DNA from: Desulfobotulus alkaliphilus
GTDB taxonomy: Bacteria; Desulfobacterota; Desulfobacteria; Desulfobacterales; ASO4-4
Assembly: GCF_007830435.1 (NCBI RefSeq)
Contig: NZ_VLLC01000002.1
Coordinates: forward strand, 119,484 to 183,483
Direction: 5' to 3'
Length of the DNA: 64,000 bases
The notes beneath the pieces are model-generated. The model worked only from the letters and a program-made list of their open reading frames with translations, was not told where the DNA came from and ran no database searches. A program made the position numbers and the translations under genes. Shown piece by piece: positions 43,372 through 52,570 of the stretch; within the stretch, counting starts at the first letter, position 1, and every line of letters starts with the position of its first letter.

Positions 43372-43403
43372 GCAAATGCCCTTTCATGGGAAAGGGCTTT
43401 TGC
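43372..43403 (+). other. Strong hairpin just upstream of the STAS-like gene
   Basis: GCAAA-TGCCCTTTC pairs with GGAAAGGGC-TTTTGC around ATG. It lies 29 bases before the next ATG and is followed by TTTTGCG. It could be an attenuator-like leader or 5' stabiliser for that gene. The rest of this intergenic region shows nothing clear. Confidence 0.5.
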
Positions 43404-43432
43404 GATAACTCGTTGAATAATAAGGGTGAACC

Positions 43433-43813
43433 ATGCTCTCTGTACATGCGGATACAAAAAATAATCGTTTGTATATTGTCATCGGACTTCTGGAATCCCA
43501 TGAAGAGATTCATGGTCTTCTGGATGAAGTGGAAGCCATATTACCTGCCTTGTCTCCCGGCTTTTCATGCATTACGGATCTTCGGGAGTACCGCCGCATC
43601 GGAGATGCCGGAGAAGAACTGATCTTTCAGGTGCAGAAAGCGCTGAAGGAAGCAGGCATTGCAAGGGCTGTGCGGGTGGAGAGGCGGCAGGCCCTTCCCG
43701 AGCATGTGCAGTTTGAGGCCGGAAGTCTTGAGGCTGGCTACCCCACCCATCTGGTGAGAACCATGGAAGAGGCGGACAGCCTGCTGGATCGTCTGGAAGC
43801 GGCTTCTGTCTGA
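43433..43813 (+). CDS. Small STAS/SpoIIAA-like protein, paralogue 1
   Basis: The 126-residue protein resembles the product encoded at 49287 in layout and sequence: both have a RLYIxxG strand, a long helix, then GFxxxxDLREY/F, and a last strand followed by an acidic helix (EADSLLDRLE here). The fold looks like a STAS/SpoIIAA-type alpha/beta domain, but there is no obvious phosphorylatable Ser in the usual place. AAGGGTG precedes the ATG. The function is not recognised; it may be a regulatory binding partner. Confidence 0.65.
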   Translation: MLSVHADTKNNRLYIVIGLLESHEEIHGLLDEVEAILPALSPGFSCITDLREYRRIGDAGEELIFQVQKALKEAGIARAVRVERRQALPEHVQFEAGSLEAGYPTHLVRTMEEADSLLDRLEAASV

Positions 43814-43877
43814 GGGTTTTTTGAAAAAGTCTGTGCCTCCCCATGCCCCTTCCGGAGCATAGCAGATGAGACCATGG

Positions 43878-45059
43878 TCATGGCGTATGCAGATGCATGT
43901 CTTCGGTTTTTCCCGTAAAAAGCTGCATGGCAAGACCGCCATGCTGAAATCTTCTGCAGGTAAGCCGTGAAAATTCCTGCGGAATTTTCTGTTCTCCGGG
44001 TACAAGAATCCCTGTACGCCATCCCTGCCATTTTTTCTGAAGATGATCTGCCAGCCGCCGGTTTAAAATACCGGCTGCTTTTTTTGTGCCCATGCGCAGA
44101 CCGTAGGGCGGGTTGAGCATGATGAGGCCTGCTTCACCCCGGGGTGCATCAAGGGAGAAAAAGTCCGCTTTCTGTATCTGGATGTTTTCAAGAAAAGAGT
44201 GCTGCAGGCAGAGTGCCCGGAAATCCGTCAGCACCTTTTCTTCCACATCACTGGCATGGATGGGGGCGGGTAGTAAATGCTGTGTCGGCTCTTCTTCCCG
44301 TGCAAAGGGTGCCACAAGAAAGGCCGGCCAGTTTTCCCATGCAAAAGATCTGAAGCTTCCCGGTGCAAGGTTGGAGGCCATGAGGGCTGCTTCCATGGAA
44401 AAGGTACCGGACCCGCACATGGGATCAGCCAGAGGGATTTCCGGGGTGTAACCGGATGCCATGAGGATGGCTGCGGCAAGGTTTTCCCTGATTGGCGCCC
44501 TGCTGCCTGCTGTTTTCAGGCCCCGGAGATATAAAAGGGGGCCGGAGCTGTCCACGGAAAGGGTGAAGCGGTCCTTTTCTCCCCGCAGGTAAAGTCCCGG
44601 AAGGGGTTTTTCCTGAATGCAGGGGGCACCGGATTCCCTGTCCTTTTTCGATGAAAGGAAATCCCTGATTCTCTGGGCAAGGGCATCGCTGTGATAAAGG
44701 CGGCATTTGTGGCAGAGAACCCGTATTTCAGGAAGGGGGCCTTCGGGAAAGTAGAGCTGCCAGGGAATTTCTGCCAGATTTTTTTGAAAACCTTTGAAAT
44801 CTGTGGCCGTAAAGCGGGCCATGCGCATGAGAATTCTGGAAGCGGTCCTGAGGCGGCGGTTGGCTTCCGGAGCAAAGGAAAGGGGGGCCTGTAACAGGAT
44901 GCCTCCCTTTTCTGCTTTCATGGGGCCTGTGTCCGGGAAAAGGGTCTGTATTTCCTTTTCGCATTCCTTTTCAAAGCCCGGAGGGCAGATAACGAAAAAT
45001 TCCTGTTTCTTTTCAAGGAGCTGCCTGCGTATCTGTTTATGAAGACGGGTTCTGCGCAT
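43878..45059 (-). CDS. THUMP-domain class I RNA methyltransferase (RlmL-like)
   Basis: The 393-residue protein starts with a ferredoxin-like/THUMP RNA-binding part (FFVICPPGFEKECEKEIQTLFPDTG; FTATDFKGFQKNLAEI) and continues with a Rossmann methyltransferase domain: SAM loop LADPMCGSGTFSMEAALMASNLAPG and catalytic IMLNPPYGLR, the NPPY motif of base N-methyltransferases. It most resembles the N-terminal half of RlmL, modifying a guanine of 23S rRNA. It overlaps the upstream EamA-type gene by 23 bases. Confidence 0.9.
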   Translation of the reverse strand: MRRTRLHKQIRRQLLEKKQEFFVICPPGFEKECEKEIQTLFPDTGPMKAEKGGILLQAPLSFAPEANRRLRTASRILMRMARFTATDFKGFQKNLAEIPWQLYFPEGPLPEIRVLCHKCRLYHSDALAQRIRDFLSSKKDRESGAPCIQEKPLPGLYLRGEKDRFTLSVDSSGPLLYLRGLKTAGSRAPIRENLAAAILMASGYTPEIPLADPMCGSGTFSMEAALMASNLAPGSFRSFAWENWPAFLVAPFAREEEPTQHLLPAPIHASDVEEKVLTDFRALCLQHSFLENIQIQKADFFSLDAPRGEAGLIMLNPPYGLRMGTKKAAGILNRRLADHLQKKWQGWRTGILVPGEQKIPQEFSRLTCRRFQHGGLAMQLFTGKTEDMHLHTP

Positions 45060-45966
45060 GGTATGAAAGGGTCCTTTTGTCCGGAAGCTGCAGAAGGATG
45101 ACGGCGGTGATCACCAGTACGGCTCCGGAAAGTTGCAGGGTATTGAAGATTTCGGCCAGCAGGAAAAAGCAGAGGATACCTGCAAAAACAGGTTCCAGGG
45201 TGCCGGTGATGCTGGCCGGAGATGCGCCGGTGATGCGGACACCGTAAAGGTAAAGGAAAAAAGGCAGGGCTGTGCCAAAGCAGCCGATGGCCAGGGCCAG
45301 ACCCCATGTTGGCATGTCGCTGCCAAGGGCGGTAAAGCCGGAGAAGGGGGGGCGCAGGATGTTCCACAGGATGGCTGCAATGAGCATGGCGTAAAAGACA
45401 ACGGTTTCCGGGCTCTGTTCCTGCATTTCCGCCTCTCCGGCAAGGGAATAGATGGCAAAGGTGAGGGCCGCTCCCAGTCCTGCAAGGATTCCGGTACCGT
45501 TCATGGCCTTAAAATTCATGGATGCCAGATCTAAAACCAGGGCACAGCCGGTGATGGCGGCGCACAGGGCCATGAAAACACGGGGGGACAGCTTCTTTTT
45601 CTGATAAAAGACCTGCCAGAGGGCGATCAGCACCGGAGCCAGATACTGCAGCAGGATGGCTGCGGCCACCTGGATGCGGCTGATGGCCAGAAGATAGGTG
45701 GCCTGCATGGCCGCCATACCGAAAACTCCCAAAAAAAGATATTGGGGCACTCTTTTTAGGGGTATGCGCATCTTTTCCGGAGACCGGAAAAGCAGAAACA
45801 CGCCGATGCAGAAAACGGCCACCGTCAGACGGATCTGTACCAGATCAAAGGGGGACAGGCCTGCGTTAAAAAGATATTTGGCAAAGGAGCCCGAAGCTGC
45901 CCAGAGAAGGGCTGCCATGATTATGGCAGAAAATCCTGAAAAAACGGAAGTTTTAGATTTTATCAT
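45037..45966 (-). CDS. DMT-superfamily (EamA) transporter
   Basis: The 309-residue protein has about ten hydrophobic helices in two EamA repeats. The first starts GFSAIIMAALLWAASGSFAKYLFNAGLSPFDLVQIR, the second MNGTGILAGLGAALTFAIYSLAG. Members export amino acids, metabolites or drugs; the substrate is unknown. The start at MIKSKTS is preferred over an upstream frame that would add a charged 38-residue extension. It is co-transcribed with the RNA methyltransferase. Confidence 0.88.
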   Translation of the reverse strand: MIKSKTSVFSGFSAIIMAALLWAASGSFAKYLFNAGLSPFDLVQIRLTVAVFCIGVFLLFRSPEKMRIPLKRVPQYLFLGVFGMAAMQATYLLAISRIQVAAAILLQYLAPVLIALWQVFYQKKKLSPRVFMALCAAITGCALVLDLASMNFKAMNGTGILAGLGAALTFAIYSLAGEAEMQEQSPETVVFYAMLIAAILWNILRPPFSGFTALGSDMPTWGLALAIGCFGTALPFFLYLYGVRITGASPASITGTLEPVFAGILCFFLLAEIFNTLQLSGAVLVITAVILLQLPDKRTLSYHAQNPSS

Positions 45967-46150
45967 TTCTTTTTTCCGTTGGTTATCACATGGTATAAAA
46001 ATCAGCCTTCGGATGCTTTTTTCGGCTGCGGCACTTTTTAAAAAGGTCCTGCGGCAGCGTCCTTTATCCGGTTGAATCATAAACCGGCGCAGAAAGACAT
46101 AGATTTTTTCTTTTTCAATTTATGCCAAACTGTGTTTATCTTCTTTTCCT

Positions 46151-46496
46151 GTTGCTGTTCAGCACAGTTTTCCAAGTACCATACCTGCAAGACAGATGCA
46201 CAGGCTCCAGGCTATTTGCCCGTGACGCAATCTTATTCGGGAGCTTCTTGCCCTGTGCGGAAGCGGCAAAAACTCCCCGCCACAGGCAGGATAAGCTTTT
46301 TGATTACCATGGCAGGCTTAAGTACGCTGCCTTTGTGGCGGCTCAGACAGTTTGCCGCTTCTTTCGCACAGGCCTGCAAAGCTCTGATCCGAAACGATTG
46401 CAATGTCACTTTCAAATAGCCTCGGAGCCTTGCAACAGTACGAAGCTGCTGCAATTACAGGATGGCAGTTCGAAATAAATTGTGCTGAATAATTAC
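46151..46496 (+). mobile_element. MITE-like palindromic element, copy K
   Basis: A 346-bp copy from GTTGCTGTTCAGCACAGTTT to AAATTGTGCTGAATAATTAC with perfect 8-bp target duplications CTTTTCCT (46143-46150, 46497-46504). It lies between the divergent EamA-type and Na/Pi-cotransporter genes, so it may displace promoter sequence. Both arms pair along their length. Confidence 0.95.
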
Positions 46497-46524
46497 CTTT
46501 TCCTGTTCTTGATGGCTGATTCCT

Positions 46525-48348
46525 ATGACTTTTTTTGACAGGGTTTCTTCTGTGTCTCTTTTGTCTGTTTTCAATAAAAAAAATCACGCTAAGCGTCTGT
46601 TCTCCGGCCTTGCGGGCGTGGCTGTTTTGTTTTTGCTTCTGGCTGTTCCTGCCCTTGCCCTTGACTGGTATCCCGAGTCCGGCAGTGCCATTGACTGGGG
46701 GCCTGTGCTGCTGGGACTTTTTGGGGGCATTGCCTTTTTTCTTTACGGCATGGAGCTGATGAGTGAGGGCATGAAGCGGGTGGCAGGCTCCCGGATGCGG
46801 GAGGGGCTGGCCAGTCTGACCCGAAGCCCCTTCCGGGCGCTGGGTGTGGGGGCCTTTGTCACCATGATGGTGCAGTCTTCCAGTGCCACCAGCGTGATGC
46901 TTGTGGGGCTGGTGCAGTCGGAGCTGATGCGTTTTCCCCAGACCCTGGGGGTGATTCTGGGTTCAGGAATCGGTTCCACGGTCACTGCCCAGCTCATTGC
47001 CTTCAAGGTAACGGATTATGCCCTGATCATGGTGGGGCTGGGTTTTCTCCTGAAACTGCTGGGACGGGGGGACCGGGCAAGGGATTTTGGTCGTATCCTT
47101 CTGGGGTTTGGCGTTCTGTTTTACGGTATGAAACTGATGAGTGACGCCATGGTGCCCCTGCGTTCCGATCCGGGAACCATTGCCTTTCTGCAAAGCCTTT
47201 CCAATCCCGTTCTGGGAATTCTTGCGGGTATTGTGGTCACCGCCCTGATCCAGAGCAGCGGGGCCATTGTGGGTATCCTCATTGTCCTTGGAGAGCAGGG
47301 GCTGGTGGGGCTGGATGCGGCCGTGCCCATTATTCTTGGGTCCAATATCGGAACCTGTGTGACGGCCATCCTTGCCGGGCTGGCCGGGGGCAGGGAGGCC
47401 AAGCGTGTGGCCGCAGCCCATGCGGTATTCAAGATAGCAGGTGTTTTGGTCTGCCTCCCTTTTCTGGCGGGTTTCGGTTTGCTGGTGGAGGCTGCCGGGG
47501 GAGGCATGGCCCGGCAGGTAGCCAATATCCATACCTTTTTCAATGTGGGGCTGGCCCTGATTTTTCTCCCCTTTACCGCTTTTTTTGCCCGTTTCATCGA
47601 GTGGACTGTGCCGGAAAAAAAGGAAAAGGAACTTCTGCCTGCCTTCACAAGTCCGCTGGAGAATGCAAAGATTGTTTCTCCGGATGTGGCTGTGGAAATG
47701 GCCCGCCATGAGATTGCAAGGATGGCGGGTCTGCTGGAGGTGATGGTCAGGGATGCGGGTATTCTGTTTGTGGCGAAAAAGCCCAGGCAGGACAGTGAAT
47801 ACCCCCGCCTGAGTCTTTTGGAGGGCCTTGCTTTCCGGGAAAGGGAGCTGGATTATCTGGATAAGGTGACAGGGGATTTTCTTTTCCGTATCGGAAGGGA
47901 GGCCGTGACCGGAACCCAGACCCAGACAATCTATGCCATGATTTCCATCACGCGGGATCTGGAAAGTATTGGAGATCTGATGGAACGAAACGTTGTGCCT
48001 CTGCTGGAAAAAAAACAGGCCCTCTTAAAAAGCTTTTCCGATGAAGGCAGGGAGGAGCTGGAAATTTATCACACCAAGGTACTCAAGCAGCTGCGTCTTC
48101 TGAGGGAGGCTTTTTCGGAAAAGGATCTGGATAAAGCCACGAAGATTATGCGTGGGGAGAGAAAATATCTGGATCTGGAGCTTCAGTACCGTATCCGTCA
48201 CCTGAACCGTATCATGTGTCAGCGGGTGGAGTCCGTGGAAACCCATGAGCTGCATATGGAGCTCATGAATCTCATGACCCAGGTGATCGTATATACTTCC
48301 AATATCGCCAAAACCTATCTTTCTGCAGTGGCGGAGCGGGATGTCTGA
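46525..48348 (+). CDS. Na+/Pi cotransporter family protein with PhoU-like domain
   Basis: The 607-residue protein has the two inverted NptA repeats, each with a QSS motif: TMMVQSSSATSVMLVGLVQSEL and ALIQSSGAIVGILIVLG. About ten helices are seen, followed by a helical cytoplasmic PhoU-like domain (about 380-600). It probably imports phosphate with Na+. The N-terminus up to residue about 40 has a hydrophobic stretch that may be an extra helix or signal. The promoter may have been affected by repeat copy K just upstream. Confidence 0.88.
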   Translation: MTFFDRVSSVSLLSVFNKKNHAKRLFSGLAGVAVLFLLLAVPALALDWYPESGSAIDWGPVLLGLFGGIAFFLYGMELMSEGMKRVAGSRMREGLASLTRSPFRALGVGAFVTMMVQSSSATSVMLVGLVQSELMRFPQTLGVILGSGIGSTVTAQLIAFKVTDYALIMVGLGFLLKLLGRGDRARDFGRILLGFGVLFYGMKLMSDAMVPLRSDPGTIAFLQSLSNPVLGILAGIVVTALIQSSGAIVGILIVLGEQGLVGLDAAVPIILGSNIGTCVTAILAGLAGGREAKRVAAAHAVFKIAGVLVCLPFLAGFGLLVEAAGGGMARQVANIHTFFNVGLALIFLPFTAFFARFIEWTVPEKKEKELLPAFTSPLENAKIVSPDVAVEMARHEIARMAGLLEVMVRDAGILFVAKKPRQDSEYPRLSLLEGLAFRERELDYLDKVTGDFLFRIGREAVTGTQTQTIYAMISITRDLESIGDLMERNVVPLLEKKQALLKSFSDEGREELEIYHTKVLKQLRLLREAFSEKDLDKATKIMRGERKYLDLELQYRIRHLNRIMCQRVESVETHELHMELMNLMTQVIVYTSNIAKTYLSAVAERDV

Positions 48349-48525
48349 GTCTTTTTCATCATGGTTTTTCCCCCTTTATTTACATAGCCCTGGTGTGTTA
48401 ATGAAGAGCTGCGTAGCAATCCTTTGTCCGTTTTAAGTACAGGCCTTCAGCGTTTGGATCCGGCAGAGGCCGTCCGTCTGGCCTGTGCCGGAGCAAGGCG
48501 CCGCAGTGACAGTGATGTCATTATC

Positions 48526-48550
48526 AGAATAAAATATTTTGAACAGCTAC
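48526..48550 (+). repeat. Possible relic of a MITE right end
   Basis: CAGAATAAAATATTTTGAACAGCTAC resembles the right end seen in copy C (CAGAATAAACTG...GAACAGTTAC). No arm remains upstream, so this is at best a remnant before ssb. Confidence 0.4.
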
Positions 48551-48578
48551 AAAGAACTTTATGGGTGAAGGAGGTTCC

Positions 48579-49106
48579 ATGAGCGGAGTGAACAAGGTTA
48601 TTTTGATCGGTAACCTGGGGGCAGATCCAGCCATACGTTATTTTCAGGATGGTACGGCCGTATGCAATTTTAACATGGCCACCACGGAAAACTGGACCGA
48701 CAGGCAGAGCGGTGAGAAAAGGGATAAAACCGAGTGGCACCGAATTGTTGCTTTCCGGCGGCTTGCGGAAATCTGCGGACAGTATCTCCGCAAGGGTTCC
48801 AAGGTGTATGTGGAAGGCAAGCTGCAGACCCGAAGTTATGAAAAGGATGGCCAGACCCGCTACATCACGGAAATTGTGGCCTCGGAGATGCGGATGCTGG
48901 ATTCGGCCCGCAGCGGGCAGGGCCAGCCTCCGGGGGGAGAATATGCGGGTTCATCATCGGCGGGGAGCTATGGTGGGGGGCAGGGCGGCTATGGCGGTCC
49001 TTCCCAGGCGGCCGCCGCCTATGCCAGTCCTTCCCAGCCGGGGAATGCCTATGAGAACGGGGGAAACTTCTCTGCCGGACCTCCCGATGATGACATACCA
49101 TTTTAA
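48579..49106 (+). CDS. ssb: Single-stranded DNA-binding protein
   Basis: The 175-residue protein has an OB fold ([35 protein letters not shown]...[44 protein letters not shown]), a Gly/Ala/Ser-rich disordered linker and the acidic tip DDDIPF that binds partner proteins. It protects single-stranded DNA in replication, repair and recombination. GAAGGAGG lies 5 bases before the chosen ATG; an upstream in-frame ATG lies within the ribosome site. Confidence 0.97.
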   Translation: MSGVNKVILIGNLGADPAIRYFQDGTAVCNFNMATTENWTDRQSGEKRDKTEWHRIVAFRRLAEICGQYLRKGSKVYVEGKLQTRSYEKDGQTRYITEIVASEMRMLDSARSGQGQPPGGEYAGSSSAGSYGGGQGGYGGPSQAAAAYASPSQPGNAYENGGNFSAGPPDDDIPF

Positions 49107-49286
49107 GTATTCGTATAATAAACAAGGTTTTTTTTAAATTCTGTCTTGATTTTTTTGCAAGAGAGGGTATGACAGAAGCACACAAAGTTTTTGTAACCTT
49201 CTTTTTATGCGGGGGGCGTATATTCGGAGGTTTCGGAGTTTATCAAAAGACCGGTGATGACCGGCAGATGTTCAGGGGTGAGAAGT

Positions 49287-49706
49287 ATGCCGAATACAGT
49301 CATGGCGGATGTATCAAGGAAGCGTCTGTATATCCGTTACGGGGAGATGACCATTGAGCAGTATTTTCAGTTTACCGGGGAAATTTTAAAGGAAGCAGCA
49401 AAACTGGAAGAAGGCTTTACCATATTATCGGATTTGAGGGAATTTTCTCTGCCCAAAGGAGAAAACCCTATTCAGGCGAATATCCGTGAGATCGCTGAGG
49501 TTCAGCAGAAGCTGAAAAAAATGGGCGCCAGTGAGATTATCCGTGTTGTGGATCCTCAGGTGTGGCTGTTCATGGCCATGGGTGAGGCGGAAAAGCGTGC
49601 CGGATATGAAGCCTTTATCTTTGATGACTATGAAGAGGCGGATGCGGCTCTGGATGACATGACCGAAGACATCCATTCCGGGGATGTAAAAAAGGCAGGG
49701 TCCTGA
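49287..49706 (+). CDS. Small STAS/SpoIIAA-like protein, paralogue 2
   Basis: The 139-residue product has KRLYIRYGEM, a helix, GFTILSDLREFSLPKG, a further helix (EVQQKLKKMGASEIIRVV), AGYEAFIFDDYEEADAALDDM. This is the same plan as the protein encoded at 43433, and the two look like distant paralogues. I infer a single alpha/beta domain of STAS/SpoIIAA type, probably binding another protein. A GGGGTGAG site precedes the ATG. An alternative Met lies five residues on. No catalytic motif is visible. Confidence 0.68.
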   Translation: MPNTVMADVSRKRLYIRYGEMTIEQYFQFTGEILKEAAKLEEGFTILSDLREFSLPKGENPIQANIREIAEVQQKLKKMGASEIIRVVDPQVWLFMAMGEAEKRAGYEAFIFDDYEEADAALDDMTEDIHSGDVKKAGS

Positions 49707-50033
49707 TATCTTTGATGGGTATCCGGGCCTTTTTTTTGCCGCAAAATTTGGTTGTTCGGGTCAGGTATGCTTCGTGAATGACGAATCATCGGGCCTGTTT
49801 GATATGGTTTTATATTTTATCCTTATTGTCCGGGGTGTGGGTCATTCTTGTCTGTTAAGGGGTGAAAGAATCTGAAATTTTTTAAGATTTTTTTATCTCT
49901 GGCTTTGTTTTAACAGGGGCTAAATTCCCTTGACATACAAACAAAGTTTTTGATAATGCAGTGGGTCATATTTCAGGCAGTCGAATTAGGTTGGGTTTGC
50001 TTGCTTGTCAATTATCATATTCAGGAGGTAATC
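49707..50033. other. Intergenic region with fadNA promoter
   Basis: No gene. The region holds the promoter described next and an AT-rich upstream stretch (ATTTTTTAAGATTTTTTTATC) that could be an UP-type element. No clear terminator for the preceding gene is visible. Confidence 0.45.
49930..49957 (+). promoter_or_regulatory. Near-consensus sigma-70 promoter of fadNA operon
   Basis: TTGACA and GATAAT are separated by 16 bases, one change from full consensus, preceded by an A/T-rich stretch. Transcription would start near 49964, giving a leader of about 70 bases before the AGGAGG of the first gene. The strength agrees with the highly biased codon use of both genes. Confidence 0.75.
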
Positions 50034-52445
50034 ATGAGTAGAAAAATCAGAAAGGCGGCTGTTATCGGTTCCGGTATCATGGGTGGCGGTATCGCCGCTC
50101 TGCTGGCCGCCGCAGGAGCCGATGTTTACCTGTACGACATCGTTCCCTTTGATCTGAAGGACGAAGAAAAAAATGATCCTGCGGCCAGAAACCGCATTGT
50201 AGAAGCCGGTATGAAAGGTGCTCTCAGCGCCAAGCCAGCCCTTTTCTACACGAAAAAGGATGCCGCCCGTATCCAGACCTGCAACCTGACTGACGATTTC
50301 GACAAGCTGGGTGAATGCGACTGGATCTGTGAGGTTGTTGTGGAAAACCTCAAAATCAAGCAGGATCTTTTTGAGCGTATTGATAAGGTAATGAAGCCCG
50401 GCGCCATCATTTCCTCCAATACCTCCGGTATTCCCCTTGCGAAAATTTCCGAAGGCCGCTCTGCTGAATTCAAAAAGAATTTCCTTGGCACCCACTTCTT
50501 CAACCCCGTACGCTACATGCACCTTCTGGAGCTGATTCCCGGTGCTGAAACCAGCCAGGAAGTTCTGGACTTCATTGCCCATTACGGCGAAGTCAGCCTG
50601 GGTAAAGGGATTGTATGGGCCAAAGATACCCCCAACTTCATCGGTAACCGCATTGGTATTCAGGGTATCGGTGTTGTTATGCAGAAGGTTGCCCAGGATG
50701 GTATTACCATCGCTGAAGCCGATGCCCTCTTCGGACCTGCCATGGGTCGTCCCAGAAGTGCCATTTTCGGTACCGCTGACCTTGTTGGTATGGACACCAT
50801 GGTGCATGTTGCGGACAACTCCTACAACCTCTGCCCCGAAGATGAAATGCGTGAAACCGTTGCCGTTCCCCAGTATGTCAAAGACATGGTGGCTTCCGGC
50901 AAGCTTGGTGACAAAACCAAGCAGGGTTTCTACAAAAAAGGTAAAACCCCCGAAGGCAAGCGTTTCAAGCAGCAGATTGATCCTGCCACCGGTGAATACA
51001 TTGATATTGCCAAGCCCGAATTTGACTGCCTTGTAGCGGCCAAGGGCAAAGAAACCCTTGCTGAAAAAATTGCCACCGTTGTATGGGGCGAAGACAAGGG
51101 TGCCAAGTTCGTATGGAGTTGTACCGCTTCCCAGCTCACCTACTGTGCCAACCGCATTCCCGAAATTGCCGACAGCCTTGTTGAAATCGACAATGCCATG
51201 AAGTGGGGCTATGGCTGGGAAGTGGGTCCCTTTGAAGCATGGGATGCCATTGGTGTTAAAAAATCCGTAGAGCGCATGAAGGCCGAAGGTCTGCCCGTAT
51301 CTGCCAAAGTGGAAGAAATGCTCGCCAAGGGCAATGAGACCTTCTACAAAATGGATTCCGGCAAGCTCTTCTACTATGACTTTGCATCTGCCAGCTACAA
51401 GGAAGTACCTGCCAATGAAGCTGCCATCAGTCTGGCTGCTGTCAAGGCAGACAACAAGGTTGTAAAAACCTGTCCTTCTGCCAGCCTGATTGATATTGGC
51501 GATGGCGTATTCTGTATTGAATTCCACACCAAGATGAATGCCCTGAACAAGGAAATCATCGAATTCATGGGTACTTCCATGGATTACGTGGATGCCAACG
51601 GTGTGGGTGCTGTTATCGGTAATCAGGCCGGTGGTATGCCCGGTGCATTCTCCGCTGGTGCCGACCTTTCCTTTGTTTCCAAGCTGGCCCATGACAAAGC
51701 TTACAGCGAAATCGAAAGCTTCCTTGCCATGGCCCATGAAGGTCTGCAGCGTGCCACCTACTCCAAGTTCCCCGTGGTTGCAGCTCCTTACGGTATGGCT
51801 CTGGGTGGTGGTTGTGAAACCTGCCTCAGTGCGGACAAGATTGTTGCCCATGCAGACCTCTACATGGGTCTGGTTGAAATCGGTGTTGGTCTGCTTCCCG
51901 CCGGTGGTGGCTGCCTCAACCTGTACAAGAAAATGATCGATTCCCTTCCCGGCGGTACTGCCAAGGAAGTGGATCTGACCAAATTCTTCATCAACACCTT
52001 CATGGCCATTGCCATGGCCAAGGTTTCCATGAGTGCTGACGGTGCCGTAGCCAACGGTCATATGCACCCCTGGAAAGACCGCATTGTCATGAACCGTGAT
52101 CTTCTCATCGGTGAAGCCAAAAAAGAAGTTCTTTCCATGGTTTCCTCCGGTTACAAGGCTCCCCAGCAGAAGAAGCTTCGTGTTGTGGGTGTTGAAGGTC
52201 AGGGTATGGTTAGTGCTGAGATTTCCAATATGCTTAATGGTGGTTTCCTCAGCGAGCATGATGCTTTCCTTGCCAAGCGCATTGCCTTTGTTATCTCCGG
52301 TGGCAATGTCAGGATAGGTACGGAAGTTGCCGAAGAAACCATTCTCAAGCTTGAGCGTGACGCCTTCGTTGATTTCTGCAAGGAAGAAAAAACCGTTGCC
52401 CGTATCGATCACATGTTGAAAACCGGCAAGCCCCTGCGTAACTAA
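50034..52445 (+). CDS. fadN: 3-hydroxyacyl-CoA dehydrogenase / enoyl-CoA hydratase
   Basis: The 803-residue fusion begins with the dehydrogenase: NAD site AAVIGSGIMGGGIAALLAAAGADVYLYD, VVENLKIKQDLFERID and GTHFFNPVRYMHLLELI with the catalytic His. The hydratase/isomerase-like part is C-terminal (GAFSAGADLSFVSKLAHDK; YGMALGGGCETCLSADKIV). This domain order, dehydrogenase first, is that of FadN rather than FadB. It hydrates enoyl-CoA and oxidises the 3-hydroxyacyl-CoA with NAD+. CAGGAGG stands before the chosen ATG. With thiolase downstream it completes a beta-oxidation cycle. Confidence 0.92.
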   Translation: MSRKIRKAAVIGSGIMGGGIAALLAAAGADVYLYDIVPFDLKDEEKNDPAARNRIVEAGMKGALSAKPALFYTKKDAARIQTCNLTDDFDKLGECDWICEVVVENLKIKQDLFERIDKVMKPGAIISSNTSGIPLAKISEGRSAEFKKNFLGTHFFNPVRYMHLLELIPGAETSQEVLDFIAHYGEVSLGKGIVWAKDTPNFIGNRIGIQGIGVVMQKVAQDGITIAEADALFGPAMGRPRSAIFGTADLVGMDTMVHVADNSYNLCPEDEMRETVAVPQYVKDMVASGKLGDKTKQGFYKKGKTPEGKRFKQQIDPATGEYIDIAKPEFDCLVAAKGKETLAEKIATVVWGEDKGAKFVWSCTASQLTYCANRIPEIADSLVEIDNAMKWGYGWEVGPFEAWDAIGVKKSVERMKAEGLPVSAKVEEMLAKGNETFYKMDSGKLFYYDFASASYKEVPANEAAISLAAVKADNKVVKTCPSASLIDIGDGVFCIEFHTKMNALNKEIIEFMGTSMDYVDANGVGAVIGNQAGGMPGAFSAGADLSFVSKLAHDKAYSEIESFLAMAHEGLQRATYSKFPVVAAPYGMALGGGCETCLSADKIVAHADLYMGLVEIGVGLLPAGGGCLNLYKKMIDSLPGGTAKEVDLTKFFINTFMAIAMAKVSMSADGAVANGHMHPWKDRIVMNRDLLIGEAKKEVLSMVSSGYKAPQQKKLRVVGVEGQGMVSAEISNMLNGGFLSEHDAFLAKRIAFVISGGNVRIGTEVAEETILKLERDAFVDFCKEEKTVARIDHMLKTGKPLRN

Positions 52446-52570
52446 AAGAGGCTGAGCGGAGATCCTTCTCCCTGGCGGGCCGGGATTTTCGTTCAGTTGC
52501 CAGAATATGGGCTGTTTACTGATAACCGGTGATTATATTCGTTAAGTTTTCTTCTTGAAGGAGGAATACA

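Noticed and set aside
49986..52412. 808-residue open frame antisense to fadN
   Set aside because: A by-product of strong codon bias in the sense gene; sense motifs are unmistakable and the antisense product is His/Gly/Thr-rich without motifs.
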